Assembly: GCA_046727175.1 (NCBI GenBank)
Contig: JBKPCD010000030.1
Location: 1 to 22,374, forward strand
DNA from: JBKPCD01 sp046727175
Lineage (GTDB): Bacteria; Acidobacteriota; Vicinamibacteria; Vicinamibacterales; 2-12-FULL-66-21
DNA length: 22,374 nt
Direction of reading: 5' to 3'
Shown here: piece by piece, positions 1 through 10,800 of the stretch
How the letters are laid out: each line of letters begins with the position of its first letter
How positions within the stretch are numbered: the stretch's first letter is position 1
Program-made: the position numbers and the translations under genes
The notes under the pieces: model-generated
Databases searched by the model: none
What the model was told of the DNA's origin: nothing
What the model saw: the letters and a program-made list of their open reading frames with translations, nothing else

Positions 1-142
1 GACAAGTACCTTGGAACGCCGCGCTAGGGAGTGGCGCGCGGTCGACAGTCGCCGGGTCGAGCCGCCAAGCGCAAGAAGCAGAATGGTCGCCCTCTCCGTC
101 GCAACGGACGCACGTCCCGCTGCGGTGTTTATGAAATTACCT

Positions 143-603
143 CTAGTCAAACCGCGCCGTCGCTGCGTAGAGTAGATGCCCGCCGGCCGGGCGGAAACCG
201 AGCGTCTCCAGCAACTCCTTTGAGATCTCCGCCGGATGGACCTTCGGAACCAGAAGGTCCCCATCCCTCGCGCGCGGAGTCGAGAGAGCAGTTGCCTCAG
301 ACGCGCTCCACCGTCCTCGATGAAAGTGCGGAGCGACGGAATTTCCGTCGTCGGGGCGCTCGCCCGCGGATCCGCCTCTGCGTTCCCCTCCTGGCCCACT
401 CCGAGATTCACGTAAAGGACGTAGGCTTCGATTCGCTCGTCGGAGGCGACGGCGAGTCCTGCGATGTCGTCCTTCCTTGCTGTGAGGCTCTCGACCGAGC
501 GCTTCCAGCAAACCTCCGGATGAGCCTCTCCAATAAGACCATTGGCGGCGAGATCGTCCAGCCTGACAGGGATCACGAACCGGCCGTCGTGATCATCGGA
601 CAT
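143..603 (-). pseudogene. GNAT-like N-acetyltransferase, single-frameshift pseudogene
   Basis: Read on the minus strand from the ATG at 603, the first frame gives a soluble protein with the stretch IAGLAVASDERIEAYVLY, like a core beta strand of GNAT acetyltransferases, then a helix LRQLLSRLRARGMGTF. The match then jumps frame near 253-256. The other frame continues VPKVHPAEISKELLETLGFR and ends at the TAG at 145-143. Restoring one base (ACCTTCTGG read as ACCTTCCTGG) joins the halves into a protein of about 153 residues with the usual GNAT C-terminal 'lGFr' ending. The family match is from motif memory, not a search, so the exact acetyl acceptor is unknown. The N-terminal part looks shorter than a complete GNAT fold, so 5' truncation is also possible. 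It lies next to an IS91 remnant, consistent with local decay; a sequencing error is the alternative. Confidence 0.55.
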
Positions 604-1115
604 CACTAGACCGGGGGGCTTCGCCCCGCCGGACCCCCAACGCCATCGCTCGCCGGGGCCCCTGCGTCCCGCTCCGCTCCGGCGGGGCGCGCCTCCACCC
701 CACTGCGCACAGACCGCGCGGCGGGGACCCCGGCCTGCGGCGCGCCTAGTATGTCGCGCGCATCGTTCTCTTCACGCTGCAAGACGTAGTGTGTCAGGAG
801 CGCTTCCGTGTCCTTTCGGCAAGCCTGCGTGAATCGATCTGACCGCCTTGCTACTGTCAGCCCTTCCAGACATGGAGGAGGGCTGTGATCTCCAGGACTC
901 GCCGACAAGCATCCCGGCTTGAAACGGTTCGTCGACCACGGATCGATGGCGACGCACGCGCACACACTCCCGGGTGCGGCTGCCGCCTCAGCTCTGGACG
1001 GCGGTCGTGGATGCTCAGAATTGCGATCGACGGCCTCAGATGGATCGTCAGGAACTGCAACCGGTGAGCGGCCGGTTGCGTGATTCGCGCGTGATTTCCC
1101 GAACCCGCGGCTGGG
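604..1115. other. Gene-poor, very GC-rich spacer left of the IS91 remnant
   Basis: I recognise no gene in these roughly 510 bases. Positions 611-750 are extremely GC-rich and contain a short hairpin (GGGGC-TTC-GCCCC at 615-627) directly upstream of the GNAT pseudogene start. From about 770 to 1110 all frames give low-complexity, arginine-rich translations with no recognisable domain. A minus-frame stretch translating to ALLTHYVLQREENDARD (about 740-820) looks slightly protein-like but could not be assigned. The left end of the IS91 element may lie here, but I could not define its boundary. Confidence 0.4.
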
Positions 1116-1995
1116 ATGGCGCCCGCCAGCGTGCTGCATGTGGCCCAGCCAGCCGGTATCTACGAGCCGCGCGATCCGGCACAGAGCGTGCTCTACCACA
1201 TCGTCCGTGATCATTTCGAGACGTTTCGCGCGCAGGCGGCATCGCTGCGCGACGGCGAAGGCTTGCCGCGGTTCGTGGAGTGTGAGTTTCGGGAGTTCCT
1301 CAGGTGCGGCTGCCTCGCGACGGGATTCGCCCGTTTTCGTTGCGACGCGTGCGGCCACGATCACCTGGTGCCGTTCTCATGCAAGGGACGCGGCTTCTGT
1401 CCCAGTGCGACGGCCGACGGATGGCGGAGCGTGCCGCTCATCTCGTCGATCACGTGTTTCCCGACGTGCCGGTGCGGCAGTGGGTCTTGAGTCTCCCGTT
1501 TCGCCTACGGTACCTGCTCGCCTAGGATCACGACCCTCTGTCGGGCGGTGGTGGCCGCGTACGTGCGTTCGGCGGTGCGCTGAACTTGAACGTGCACGTC
1601 CACGCGCTGGTGATCGATGGCGTGTTCACGCAGGACGGCGAGCCTCTGCGCTTTCACCCGGCCCGCCGTCTCACGAGAGACGACGTGGCCGATGTCGTGG
1701 CGGTCGTCGCCCGTCGGATTGATCGGCTGCTGCGGCAGCGCGGTGTGACGGCGAGTTCGGAGGAGAGCGGTGGGGCGGATCGGTGGGGCCGACGAAGCCC
1801 CGGCACTCGCCGGCCTCGCGGCGGCGTCGGTTGGGACTCCTCGCGCTCGGGCCACGTGCCGGCGCGCGAATCCGTCGTTATGGCAGTCCGCCAGAGGAGG
1901 GCACGCCGATGAGGCTCGGGCCGTGTCACGCCAACGTCGATGGGTTCGACCTGCACGCGGGGATTGTGGTGCCGGCGGGGCAGCGGGAGCGGCTG
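1116..1995 (+). pseudogene. IS91-family transposase remnant (multiply disrupted)
   Basis: The intact gene would encode a rolling-circle HUH-type transposase of an IS91-like insertion sequence. From the ATG at 1116 the N-terminal zinc-binding domain is clear: Cys residues in FLRCGCL, RFRCDACG and FSCKGRGFCPS. A one-base loss near 1406 shifts the frame; the next frame continues GRRMAERAAHLVDHVFPDVP and VRQWVLSLPFRLRYLLA, then meets a TAG (1523-1525) where the family has Tyr. After a further +1 insertion near 1535 and an internal deletion near 1570, the HUH motif is seen as NVHVHALVIDGVF (His codons 1595-1597 and 1601-1603). Further fragments in two frames (EAPALAGLAAASV; LGPRAGARIRRYGSPPEE; GFDLHAGIVVPAGQRERL) run to about 1995, where similarity stops. 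The C-terminal part, including the conserved region after the HUH motif, is missing. It is certainly non-functional as written. Confidence 0.85.
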
Positions 1996-2149
1996 CGCCC
2001 GCGGCGGACAGTTTGTCGAGCGATCGGAGCAGTCCGTCATCCCCGGGATTCAGAACCCACGCAGGTTCGGGAGCGGGGCCTTCGAGGATCTCCCGGAGAA
2101 GCGCGGCCAGCGATTTGTGGACGACCGAGGTCTGTTCGTTGATGCTCAT
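1996..2149 (-). pseudogene. Truncated DinB-like gene, N-terminal stub
   Basis: From the ATG at 2149 the minus frame reads about 51 protein-like residues (NEQTSVVHKSLAALLREIL, then AWVLNPGDDGLLRSLDKLS), resembling the first helix of a DinB/YfiT-like four-helix metalloprotein, a family of metal-dependent transferases and uncharacterised enzymes. At about 1996-2005 the similarity ends abruptly, exactly where the IS91 transposase fragment ends in the opposite orientation. Beyond that point the frame is only antisense to the transposase. The metal-binding histidines of the family lie further downstream and are absent. The assignment comes from recalled family sequences and is moderate; the abrupt junction is seen directly. 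Confidence 0.5.
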
Positions 2150-2292
2150 TCAGCCGGATTACCACTCTGCAAGTGGATTAAGAGGCGGAACTGCCAGCCG
2201 ATTGTCGCATGCGGCCATGAAGAGCGCAGCCGCAAAGCAGGATGCAAGTCAGAGCAACTGATGCAGCCTCTCAGTTTCGGCAGAGTGCGCCC

Positions 2293-2325
2293 ACAGCCTA
2301 CAGCCAAAAGCCTTGAGCCCTGGGC
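2293..2325. repeat. AGCCnnn heptamer-word array (spacer copy a)
   Basis: The spacer downstream of pbpC carries AGCC words repeated about every 7 bases. The 18 bases AGCCAAAAGCCTTGAGCC at 2302-2319 recur exactly at 13029-13046. Confidence 0.7.
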
Positions 2326-2330
2326 CACCA

Positions 2331-4703
2331 CTACCTCACGATGATCGTCGCCTCAGCGACGCGCCCGCGCGCGTCGCGCGCGGTGACGCGGTGAACGCCG
2401 GCGACGAGCGGCCAGTGAACGGACCAATCGGAGGACGACGTGCCGACGACGCGGCCGTCGACGGCCCATTCGATTTCACCGGGCGACGGGACGACAGCAC
2501 GCAGCGGGAGCGTCTGGAACTCGCGGCGCAGCGTCGGATCGATCAGGTACGTCGCACCGGATGGCGGGCTGACGATCGCGAGCGACAGTGGCGTCCCAAG
2601 TGGGACACGTCGGAGTCGAGCAGCATTGACGACGGCCGGTTGATCGTCGAGCAAATGATTGTCACGCGCCCATTGACGATACTGTGGCGGCCAGATCGTC
2701 AGCAGCCCTTCGTCGCTGAGGTGATGCCAGCTGCACGGAGGCCGATCGCCGGCTGGCAGACGCTCGCGACGGCGGGACGGACACCACGCGTTGGCGATCA
2801 TGCCGGACAAGGCACACACCTCGCGCTCCTCGACACCCGATGGCGCCGAGACGTTGCTCGAGCCGCCAAACGCGTCTTGCAGGGTCCCTGCTCGCCGTTC
2901 CGCAGCGAGCACGACCGCATGGAAGATCGGCGCAGCGCCCGTCACGCCGCTCGAATTCCGCAGCGGTGTCCGATCGAAGTTGCCGACCCAGACGCCGACC
3001 GTGATGTTCCGCGTGTAGCCAACGGTCCAGTTGTCGTGGTACGCCTGGGACGTGCCGGTCTTCACCGCGACAGGAAATGGAAACTCGAGGCTCCCTCCGC
3101 GGCCGAAGATGTACTCGCGAGCATCGGGATCCGAGAGAATGTCAGTGATCCAGAAAGCGGTCAGGGGTGAAACGAGCGTGTGCCTCGTCCGCTCCGACTC
3201 CTGGCGCCGCGTCCATTCCGGTTCAATCCAGTCACCGCCGCGCCCCAACGCCGAGTATGCGGCAACGAGCTCGTCGAGCCGGACTTCGGCGTTCCCGAGT
3301 GTGACGCCCAGGCCGTAGTACGCGGCGTTTCGATTGAAGGTCGAAAACCCCGCACGAGACAGGAATCGCAAGAGTTTCGCCACGCCCAGCTCCGAAGCGA
3401 GCGCCACGGCCGGCACGTTTTCCGAGCCGGCGAGTGCGCGGCGCGCGAGGAGCGGTCCCCGGTAGCGGCCGTCGTAGTTGCGCGGGCTGTAGAGAACGCC
3501 GGGCTCCGCGGTCGGAAAATGCGAAGGCACATCCGGCAGCACGCTCGCCGGCGTAAACCCTTCCTCGAAGGCGAGCGCATACGTGAACGGCTTGAGCGCC
3601 GAACCGGGCTGCCGCGGCGTGCTCGCGCCGTCGATCGCCCCGCCATGCGCAGCATCGAAGTAATCGCCCGATCCTTCCCACGCGAGCACTTCGGCACGTG
3701 GCGTATCGAGCACGACGACGGCGACGTTCGCGGCTCCGTGTTTGTCGAGGACCGCACGGTGACTGCGGATGATGCCGGCGATCTCCGTTTGCAGTTCCCC
3801 GTCGAGCGTCGTCTCGATCCGCCCGGGCCGTCTGGATCCGGCTGCAGCGAGCACCTTCTCGACGAAATGCGGCGCCGTAAAGGGTGCGGTCGCTCGCGCG
3901 AAGGTCAGGTGTTCGGCCTGCGCTTCCTTCAGCTGCTCCGATGTCAGCGCGCCTGCGGCAGCCATCCGGCGCAACACGGCCTGCTGTCGCGCCGATGCCG
4001 CGTTTGGATTCCGATACGGATTGAAGCCGGTCGGGCGCTGCGGCAACCCGGCAAGGAACGCCGCCTGCGCCGGCGTGAGCATGGAGGGATCGCACCCGAA
4101 GTATGCGTGGCTCGCGCGGCCCGCGCCGACGATCTGATTGCCGTACGGGGCGAGGTTCAGATACATCGCGAGGACCTGGCGTTTGCTCAAGCGATATTCG
4201 AGACGCAGCGCCAGGATGGCTTCACGCAGCTTGCCCGCAATGCCTCGCGTGCGTCCTGGCTCTCTGCGATTGAGCAGGAGCTTCGCCGTTTGCTGCGTGA
4301 TCGTCGATCCGCCTTCGACGATCTGGCGATCCGCCAGATTGCGTTTCAGCGCGCGGAGGATGGCTGCCGGATCGACGCCCCAATGCGACCAGAATCGTCG
4401 ATCCTCGGCCGAGACCGTCGCCGCAACAATTGTTGCGGGCAGGTGATCGGGATCAAGGCGGATGCTTCGCGTTCCATCGCCAGCGCGCGCTTCGTACAGC
4501 GGAACGCCTCGACGATCGACGACGACCGTCGACGTCGTATCGCTATCGTCGAGTAGACCCGGTGGAATCGGCCCGAAGCGGATCCATGCGAGCCCTGCAA
4601 AGAGCGCGATGACAACACTGATCATGACCCGCGAGCGGCCGGAGCGCGGCACTTTAGCGCCGCGTCGGAGCCGCCGCAACAAACCCGACAGTGGGGTTTT
4701 CAT
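2331..4703 (-). CDS. pbpC: Penicillin-binding protein 1C (bifunctional PBP with C-terminal BiPBP_C domain)
   Basis: This is an inner-membrane class A penicillin-binding protein that polymerises lipid II and cross-links peptidoglycan in the periplasm. It has 790 residues, usual for PBP1C. A membrane anchor spans about 27-43. The glycosyltransferase (GT51) domain shows AEDRRFWSHWGVD with catalytic Glu100 and GGSTITQQTAKLL at 131-143. The transpeptidase domain has all three active-site motifs: SALK (Ser368, Lys371), SEN (427-429) and KTGT (548-551). The last 90 or so residues fit the BiPBP_C domain typical of PBP1C. It lies 153 bp downstream of the alpha-2-macroglobulin gene on the same strand, the arrangement known for yfhM-pbpC in many Gram-negatives, but that gap is filled with REP-like hairpins and a heptamer array. 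No good Shine-Dalgarno precedes the ATG at 4703. Domain calls are firm; in vivo transglycosylase activity is inferred. Confidence 0.93.
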   Translation of the reverse strand: MKTPLSGLLRRLRRGAKVPRSGRSRVMISVVIALFAGLAWIRFGPIPPGLLDDSDTTSTVVVDRRGVPLYEARAGDGTRSIRLDPDHLPATIVAATVSAEDRRFWSHWGVDPAAILRALKRNLADRQIVEGGSTITQQTAKLLLNRREPGRTRGIAGKLREAILALRLEYRLSKRQVLAMYLNLAPYGNQIVGAGRASHAYFGCDPSMLTPAQAAFLAGLPQRPTGFNPYRNPNAASARQQAVLRRMAAAGALTSEQLKEAQAEHLTFARATAPFTAPHFVEKVLAAAGSRRPGRIETTLDGELQTEIAGIIRSHRAVLDKHGAANVAVVVLDTPRAEVLAWEGSGDYFDAAHGGAIDGASTPRQPGSALKPFTYALAFEEGFTPASVLPDVPSHFPTAEPGVLYSPRNYDGRYRGPLLARRALAGSENVPAVALASELGVAKLLRFLSRAGFSTFNRNAAYYGLGVTLGNAEVRLDELVAAYSALGRGGDWIEPEWTRRQESERTRHTLVSPLTAFWITDILSDPDAREYIFGRGGSLEFPFPVAVKTGTSQAYHDNWTVGYTRNITVGVWVGNFDRTPLRNSSGVTGAAPIFHAVVLAAERRAGTLQDAFGGSSNVSAPSGVEEREVCALSGMIANAWCPSRRRERLPAGDRPPCSWHHLSDEGLLTIWPPQYRQWARDNHLLDDQPAVVNAARLRRVPLGTPLSLAIVSPPSGATYLIDPTLRREFQTLPLRAVVPSPGEIEWAVDGRVVGTSSSDWSVHWPLVAGVHRVTARDARGRVAEATIIVR

Positions 4704-4715
4704 AAACGTCTATGA

Positions 4716-4739
4716 CGCGCAGCTAAAGCTGCGCGCTCC
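4716..4739 (-). repeat. REP-like hairpin, GGAG-flanked (pair 1, left)
   Basis: A perfect 9-bp stem, CGCGCAGCT (4716-4724) with AGCTGCGCG (4727-4735), has a 2-nt loop. CTCC (4736-4739) reads as GGAG 5' of the hairpin on the minus strand, like the tetranucleotide that precedes REP hairpins. Confidence 0.6.
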
Positions 4740-4756
4740 GGGGTCTGCGTCAAAGC

Positions 4757-4782
4757 CGCGGGGTCTAAAGACTCCGCGCTAC
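4757..4782 (-). repeat. REP-like hairpin, GTAG-flanked (pair 1, right)
   Basis: A 10-bp stem with one G-T pair (4757-4766 with 4769-4778, 2-nt loop) is followed by CTAC (4779-4782), which is GTAG 5' of the hairpin on the minus strand. It lies 17 bases from its neighbour, in the A2M-pbpC spacer. Confidence 0.65.
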
Positions 4783-4808
4783 AGACACCGCACCCGCCTC
4801 CCGGTCCT

Positions 4809-4850
4809 GAACCCCGAACCCCGAACCCCGAACCCCGAATCCCGAACCCC
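4809..4850. repeat. GAACCCC heptamer tandem array
   Basis: Six consecutive 7-bp units lie here: GAACCCC four times, one GAATCCC, then GAACCCC. The array ends just 6 bases from the stop codon of the alpha-2-macroglobulin gene. The same word family appears in reverse orientation at 20051-20099. Confidence 0.9.
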
Positions 4851-4856
4851 GACGCC

Positions 4857-7800
4857 CTACCGCTTCACTTCAATCACCGCTGTCGCCGTCCGGCCGAATA
4901 CCTCCGGCTCGTACATTTCTTCAGCTCGCGCCGGCGCAGTCCTGAACGTCCCGGTGGTCGTCGCGCGGACGACGTAGCTGAATTCGTGGCGGCCTTCGCT
5001 CAAACGCGTCGCGAAGAGCTGCACCCGATCGTCGTGGCGCTCCACGTGATCGAATCCGCCGCGCTGCCACCAGGAGAACCAGCTTCGGCCGGCCTCACCC
5101 TGATCGTCTTGCGCCGAAGCAAGCGACGCCGCCGTCGTCGCAAACCAGGACTCCACCGGCTCGAAGCCGGCGGGCAACGGATCGGTGACAGCAACGTAGC
5201 GGCGCTCCTTCGTCAGGTGAAACCTCAACGTGACCCTGACGAGATCGCCAGCCTTGTAGGTGAGCGTCGCAGGGCGGGTACCCTTTTCGACGTACGGTTC
5301 GTAGGTGCGCTCGATTGCCATCCCGCTATCGAGACCGTCCTGAAACAGCTGATCGGCCGCGTAGCGCAGTCGCGTCGAGTAGAAGAGGGTGCCGTTTCCT
5401 TCGCGTGTGAACGTGATCGGACGCGTCTCGCCAGGTTGCGCCTTCTCCAGCACGTCGGTCATGGGCAGATCGTTGGAGCGGGCGTCCGTCGTGCGCCCTT
5501 TGAACTGCTCGGCCGCGATTTCATGCATGCCAAGCTTCGCGACAGCACGGAAGTCTGGCACAACCGCCTCGTGCGTACGGTAATAACGTACGAGCGCCTC
5601 CATCGCCCAGGCGTTCTCCTGCGTGTTCCCCCACCGGCCGTCCTCGCGCGCCGCCATCATCCAGCGAATCATCTGACGAACCGGCAAGTCACTGTTGACG
5701 ACTGATCCGCGTGCATTCGCGGAAATCCGCGTCTCGTCAGCCCGGACCAGCGTGTCCAGCACGATTGCTGTGGAGCGCACGTTCGAGTTCCAGAACCACA
5801 GCAAATACGGATCGTTGAGCTCTTCGACGTGAGCGCTTCCGCCTTCCGGCAGAATGGCGTTCGCGATGCGTCGGCGCAGATCGTCTACGCGCGCGCCGTT
5901 CGACCCGCCTTTCGTCTGCAACGCATCCAGGAGATGGGCGATCGCAAAGACAGGCATCCGGTCGCGGTATCCATAGAGCCGGTTGATGTGCGAGTCCTCG
6001 TTGCGACCGCCTTCGACGAGAACCTTCACCGCAAACGCCTGCCACGCCGTGTAGGCCGGCCACCATCCTTCGTTCTCCGGGCGCGGCGTGTTCAGCTCGC
6101 GCTCGAGATACGCGTACGCTCGCGACTGCATGCCGGCGTCAACCGTGTACTTCAGATCGGTCGCCACCTTGAACACGTGCAAGAGGTAACTGGTCAAGTA
6201 GGGAGACGAGGACCAGCAGGCACCGGGCCAGTAAGCGAAGCCGCCGCTGGGGCACTGGAACTTCTCGAGCTCCTTCAACGTTTGCTGGACGGTCGGTCGC
6301 ATTTTCGCGGTATCCATCCCGGGCAGCGAGAACGCGTCGCCGAGGTCGGCCGCCAGCAGCATGGCGAGCGCTCGCGATCCACGCTGCTCCGCACATCCGT
6401 ACGGGTACTCGACGAGATATCGCGCGCCTTCTCCAAGGCCGACCAGCGCCGTCGACGCCATCTCGACGTGCAGACCACCGAGGCCGGTGACGACACCAGA
6501 AGGAATCGTCAACGTTTCGTTGACGGTGGTGCTGCCTTCATTGACTTCACCGTAGGCTGCGACCGTTTCCGGTGATACCAGCACCTCCACGGGTATCGCG
6601 TCCTCGAACGCGTCGGTCTCGTCGCCGACCTTGACGGTCATCTGCACGCGCGCGCGGCCGATTCGCTTCCCCGCCGCATCGAATCGCGCCTCGATGGCCG
6701 CCCCTGCGCCAATCGGCATCGTCAGCTGAGCGGGCCCGGTGAACTCGAGGACGTCAGGGTCCAGGCTCTTGATCGTGACAACCGCAGACCCCTCCGTGCG
6801 AAGTTGGCTTGTAATCACGGCGCCGAACAGCGCCTTGTCCCCGACGGCAAGGAAACGGGGGAAAGTCGGCTTCAGCGTGATGGGCTTGTTGACGCGAACT
6901 TCGCTGTCAGCGGCACCGAACCGTGAGCTGCGATCCGCGGCCACCGCCATGATCCGATACGTCGTCAGCGACTCCGGGAGCTTGACGTCGATCGTGCCGC
7001 GGCCGTACGCATCCGTCACAAAGGATCCCACCCAGAACGCGAGCACGCGAAAGTCCTTGCGCAACGTGCCTGCGCCGGTATCGGCGCCGCCGCCACCGCC
7101 TTCGGTCGCCCCCTTGGGCGTCAGCACGCGACGGCTGATGATGCGCTGGCGGTTGTCCTCGTTCATGACCGCGAGCGCTTTCTGCACCCACACGGATCCG
7201 AGCACGTCCGGCGTGCGATACGACGTCAGCGAGAGCACGCCGTAGTCGACCGCCCAGAGCGTGACCTCGCTCGGCGCGCCGCGTCCCTCGTGATCTTTGA
7301 CCTCGACACTGACCTTCGCCGCAGTCGCCGGCCGGTATTCGTTCTTGTCGGCGCGTACCGTCATCGTGAGCCGCTTCGTCGCGTCCTCCACCTTCAGCTC
7401 GATGTACCCGAGCCGGAACGATGGCTTGCCGGGATCGCTCGAATCGCCCGAGTCGACTGTGCCCGGGGCCTCGGGTTCCGCCGTTGGATCGACCGGCCCT
7501 TGCGCGGTACGACCTTTGACCAGCAGCACCGACACGAACACATTTGGTATGTGCTCCTCGCTGATCGGCACCGTGATCGACTGCTGGGTCGACGTCAGCT
7601 GGAATTGACGATGAGAACGGATCCCTTCACGCTCGGTCGTGACGAGCGCGGTCGCCTGCTCCCACGGCGACTGGATCATGATTCGCGCCGTCTCGCCCGG
7701 CTTGTACGTCGTCCGGTCCGAGACGAGATCGATGCGGTTGTGGTCGTACCTCGCCCAAGCCGTGTAGCCCTCGCCCATCGCGTAGAACGAAGTGCGCGTA

Positions 7801-10800
7801 ACCGCGTAGCGTCCGCCTTCGCCTTTCGCGAAGGCGTCGAGGATGAAGTACCCGCCGCTCGGTATCTTCAGGTCGACGGGCACGGGATCTGCCGCAGTCG
7901 TGACGTTCCACGATCCCGCCGGGACTTCCTTTCGCTCGGTCTCCCACGTGTAGAATCCGTTGCCTTCCGCTCGCCTGACGCTGTGCCACTGGACCTGTGT
8001 CAGCTTTACTTCCACCGGCACACCTGGAACGACTTTGCCGTCCGGCGTAACAGTGATGATGGCGGTCTTCGCGCCGGTTTTCTGATCGATGAAGTAGGAG
8101 AGCTTCCTGACGCCGACGTACCACGGCGCCGGGTGCACGACGAGGCTGGCACGATTGGCGATATGCTGCCGCGAGACGTCTTCGACGTCCCCTTCGAGCG
8201 TGTACGAGTACGGCACGCCGGCATCTGCGGGCGTGTTCAACTGCAGCGAGAGCTCGCCGGTCTTCGTCAGCTCGGTTTCATCCTTGCGGAGCTCGCCGGT
8301 CTCCTCGGGGCGGCGATCGGACCAGCCGACGAAATGCCACTGGTCGTCCGAAAAGAGCTCGCGTATGGCTGACGGCGGGCCGCCGACGGGAGTCCGCGTG
8401 AAAGACCACTTCAGCGGGCGCGCGCCGATCGCCGCGCCAAAGAGGTACTTCGCGGTGATGACCCCCTTCAGTGATGCGCCTGCAATCCGCTGATCGCCGC
8501 TGAGCGTCACGTCGACGCGGAAATCCGGGCGCCGATAGGCTGCGACCAGCAACGATCCATGAACCGATTTCAGCCACGACACGCGGTCATCGGTTCGCGG
8601 ACCGGGCTCGTCTCCTGGTTCGAGCTCTTCAGGTGATTTGGTCTTCGGACGATCGGCTTCGAGAATCGCGCGGACGGAATAATTGCCGAGCGATCCGTCT
8701 TGCGGAAGCCTGACGGTCCAGTCCGCGCTGCTCCACCCATTGACCTTGACGGTCCGCTCGTCGATAAGACGATATTGACTGTCTCGCAACGAGATCAGGA
8801 GCGACGTCCCTTCCTTCAGCAGCCGGATTCCGTCGGCGGTGTTCTCACGGAGGATGGCTTTGAAGTGCACCTCCTCACCAAGCCGATAAACACCGCGATC
8901 GCTGAACACGGTCCCGCGAAGCATCGGCTCGGCCTGCTCGCGGTTGTATGGAATGCCGAACTCCCAGGAGTCGATGCCTTCGTTCCAGTTGCTCGCCACA
9001 TATCCGACGTCGCCGTCCTTCTCCGCCATTACGAGAAAGTCGACGCGATACCACGGGTTCTCCTTGTCGTCGTCTTCTCTCTCGTAGCTGCGCTCCCGAC
9101 GAGGCGCTCCCGGTCCGATTGCCACGCCGTCGGCGTTCGTCGTGCCCGACCAGAACAGGCTGTTGTCCCACGTCACGACCGACACCTTGGCTCCGGCCAC
9201 CGGCGCAGCGTTATCGAGGCGCGTGACGAAGATCAACGTGTTCTGGGGGCTATCCTTGACGCTGATCCCCAGATTCGTGACCTGAATGATCGAGGCCCGT
9301 CGAGGCTGGTCGGATGCCTTGGCCCTCTCGATCGGTGAGCCGTTCTCGACCGCCGCCCAGAGCAGACCCGTGCCTCGCGATCCCAACACGCTGGATGCGT
9401 CGAGACCGTGCGACTGGATGCGATCGGCTGTCACGGGAAGCCGTCGATCGGTGACCGCCGTATCCGGTGCGAGATCGAATTTCGGCAGCAGCCCCCGAAC
9501 GGTCGGCATCAGATCGTCAGGCTTGACGGGCGCGAGCCATTGCTTGACATTCCGCAGATTGCGAGCGTAGAACGGCAGCAACGGTCCGCCACTGGTTTCC
9601 CACACTCCGTGGCCGTCGCCGAAGCTCGTGAACGCGACGCGATGCCAGTTCTCGACAATGCCCACCCAGGGATAGCCGAGTGTTTGACCGTCAGCCGCCT
9701 TCAGGTCCGCGCTCAGCGACACCGCGTACATGCTCGCCGGAGGCTGCGCGTCAAATCCCGCATCCTCAATCGTGAGACGCGAATTCGCGTCGAGCGCGTA
9801 CGGTGGACGGGGCCTCGGCTGCGCAGCTTTGCCGACGTCGCGCGGAGTCGATCCCGTGAGATCGGTGATCGTCATCGCGCCACCGAACGTCGTCACAGTG
9901 ACGTCGTTGCGCATCAGGATCGGATTGCGGTCATCCGGATTACACTGGCTCTCGCACCAGAACGAGTCGACGAAGAACGCTCGCTCGACTTGAATCGTGT
10001 AGGACTGCAAGGCGGGAGGCGTTGCAGCACCTGCAGGTGACGGCACACGTTCATCGACCGTCACTTTCACCCAACTCTCGGGCGCGACCGGGGTCGTCGA
10101 CTCGAACGCGACGAGATCGCGAGACGGCGGGAACCGCTTCTTATCCCAGTCGGCGGTAAGCCGAAAGGAGACAGGAGTCGTCGAGGACGCAGGCGCCCGC
10201 GCCGCGGCAATCTTCGCGTTGAGCTTGTCCATCGCTGCCGGATCGATCGCCCTCATGCGGGCCTGCTCGTCGGCGGACATGTGTGGCGTCTCGAAGCCGT
10301 GAGGTTCGAGTCTGCCGCTCAAATGGCCGAGGATGTCGGCGCCTCGGACAGGCTGGTTGAAGCGCAGGAGAACGACCATGGGCGCATCGGATCGCCCGCC
10401 TCGCCTGTACCAGGTCGTCTGAAGCAGCTTCACGGTCGGCGTGATGAACGAAAACGAATACGGTCGTTCGAGCTTGCGGCCGCTCACCGCGGCCGCCGAC
10501 GTGTCGACCGTCACGTCGTACCGCGTCGCAAATGGCAAGGGCTGTTTTGGGTCAGGAGTGAAGATCAAGATTGTCGTTCCCGACCAGCGGAACGTGCCCG
10601 TGATCGCCGGAGAAATCCGGACGAACGGAGCCTGGACGACGGCGGGGATGCGCCCGAGCGTCACCATCGATTCCGAGAAGACGATGCGGATTTCGTGAGC
10701 CTCGGCGAGACTGGCCACTTCTCCACTCGGGCCGGCGCTGACGACGCTCAACAATCGTGATTGTGCGCCGACCTGGCCCGCTTCCCCGCGATCACCGAAC

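Noticed and set aside
606..1364. Long minus-strand open frame left of the IS91 remnant
   Set aside because: Half of it is antisense to the recognisable IS91 transposase and the rest has arginine/proline-rich low-complexity composition with no domain.
2159..2181. Inverted repeat CCACT-N5-AGTGG upstream of the DinB-like stub
   Set aside because: Five-base arms occur often by chance and the gene is broken; no regulator in view would use it.
3180..4556. 458-codon plus-strand frame antisense to pbpC
   Set aside because: The opposite frame has all penicillin-binding protein motifs; the antisense translation is arginine-rich and typical of a GC-rich shadow frame.
4809..4850. Heptamer array as a CRISPR array
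   Set aside because: Units are contiguous 7-mers without spacers, far shorter than CRISPR repeats, and no cas gene is present.
7290..8372. 360-codon plus-strand frame antisense to the alpha-2-macroglobulin gene
   Set aside because: It is a shadow of a convincing 2009-residue gene and has no recognisable motif.
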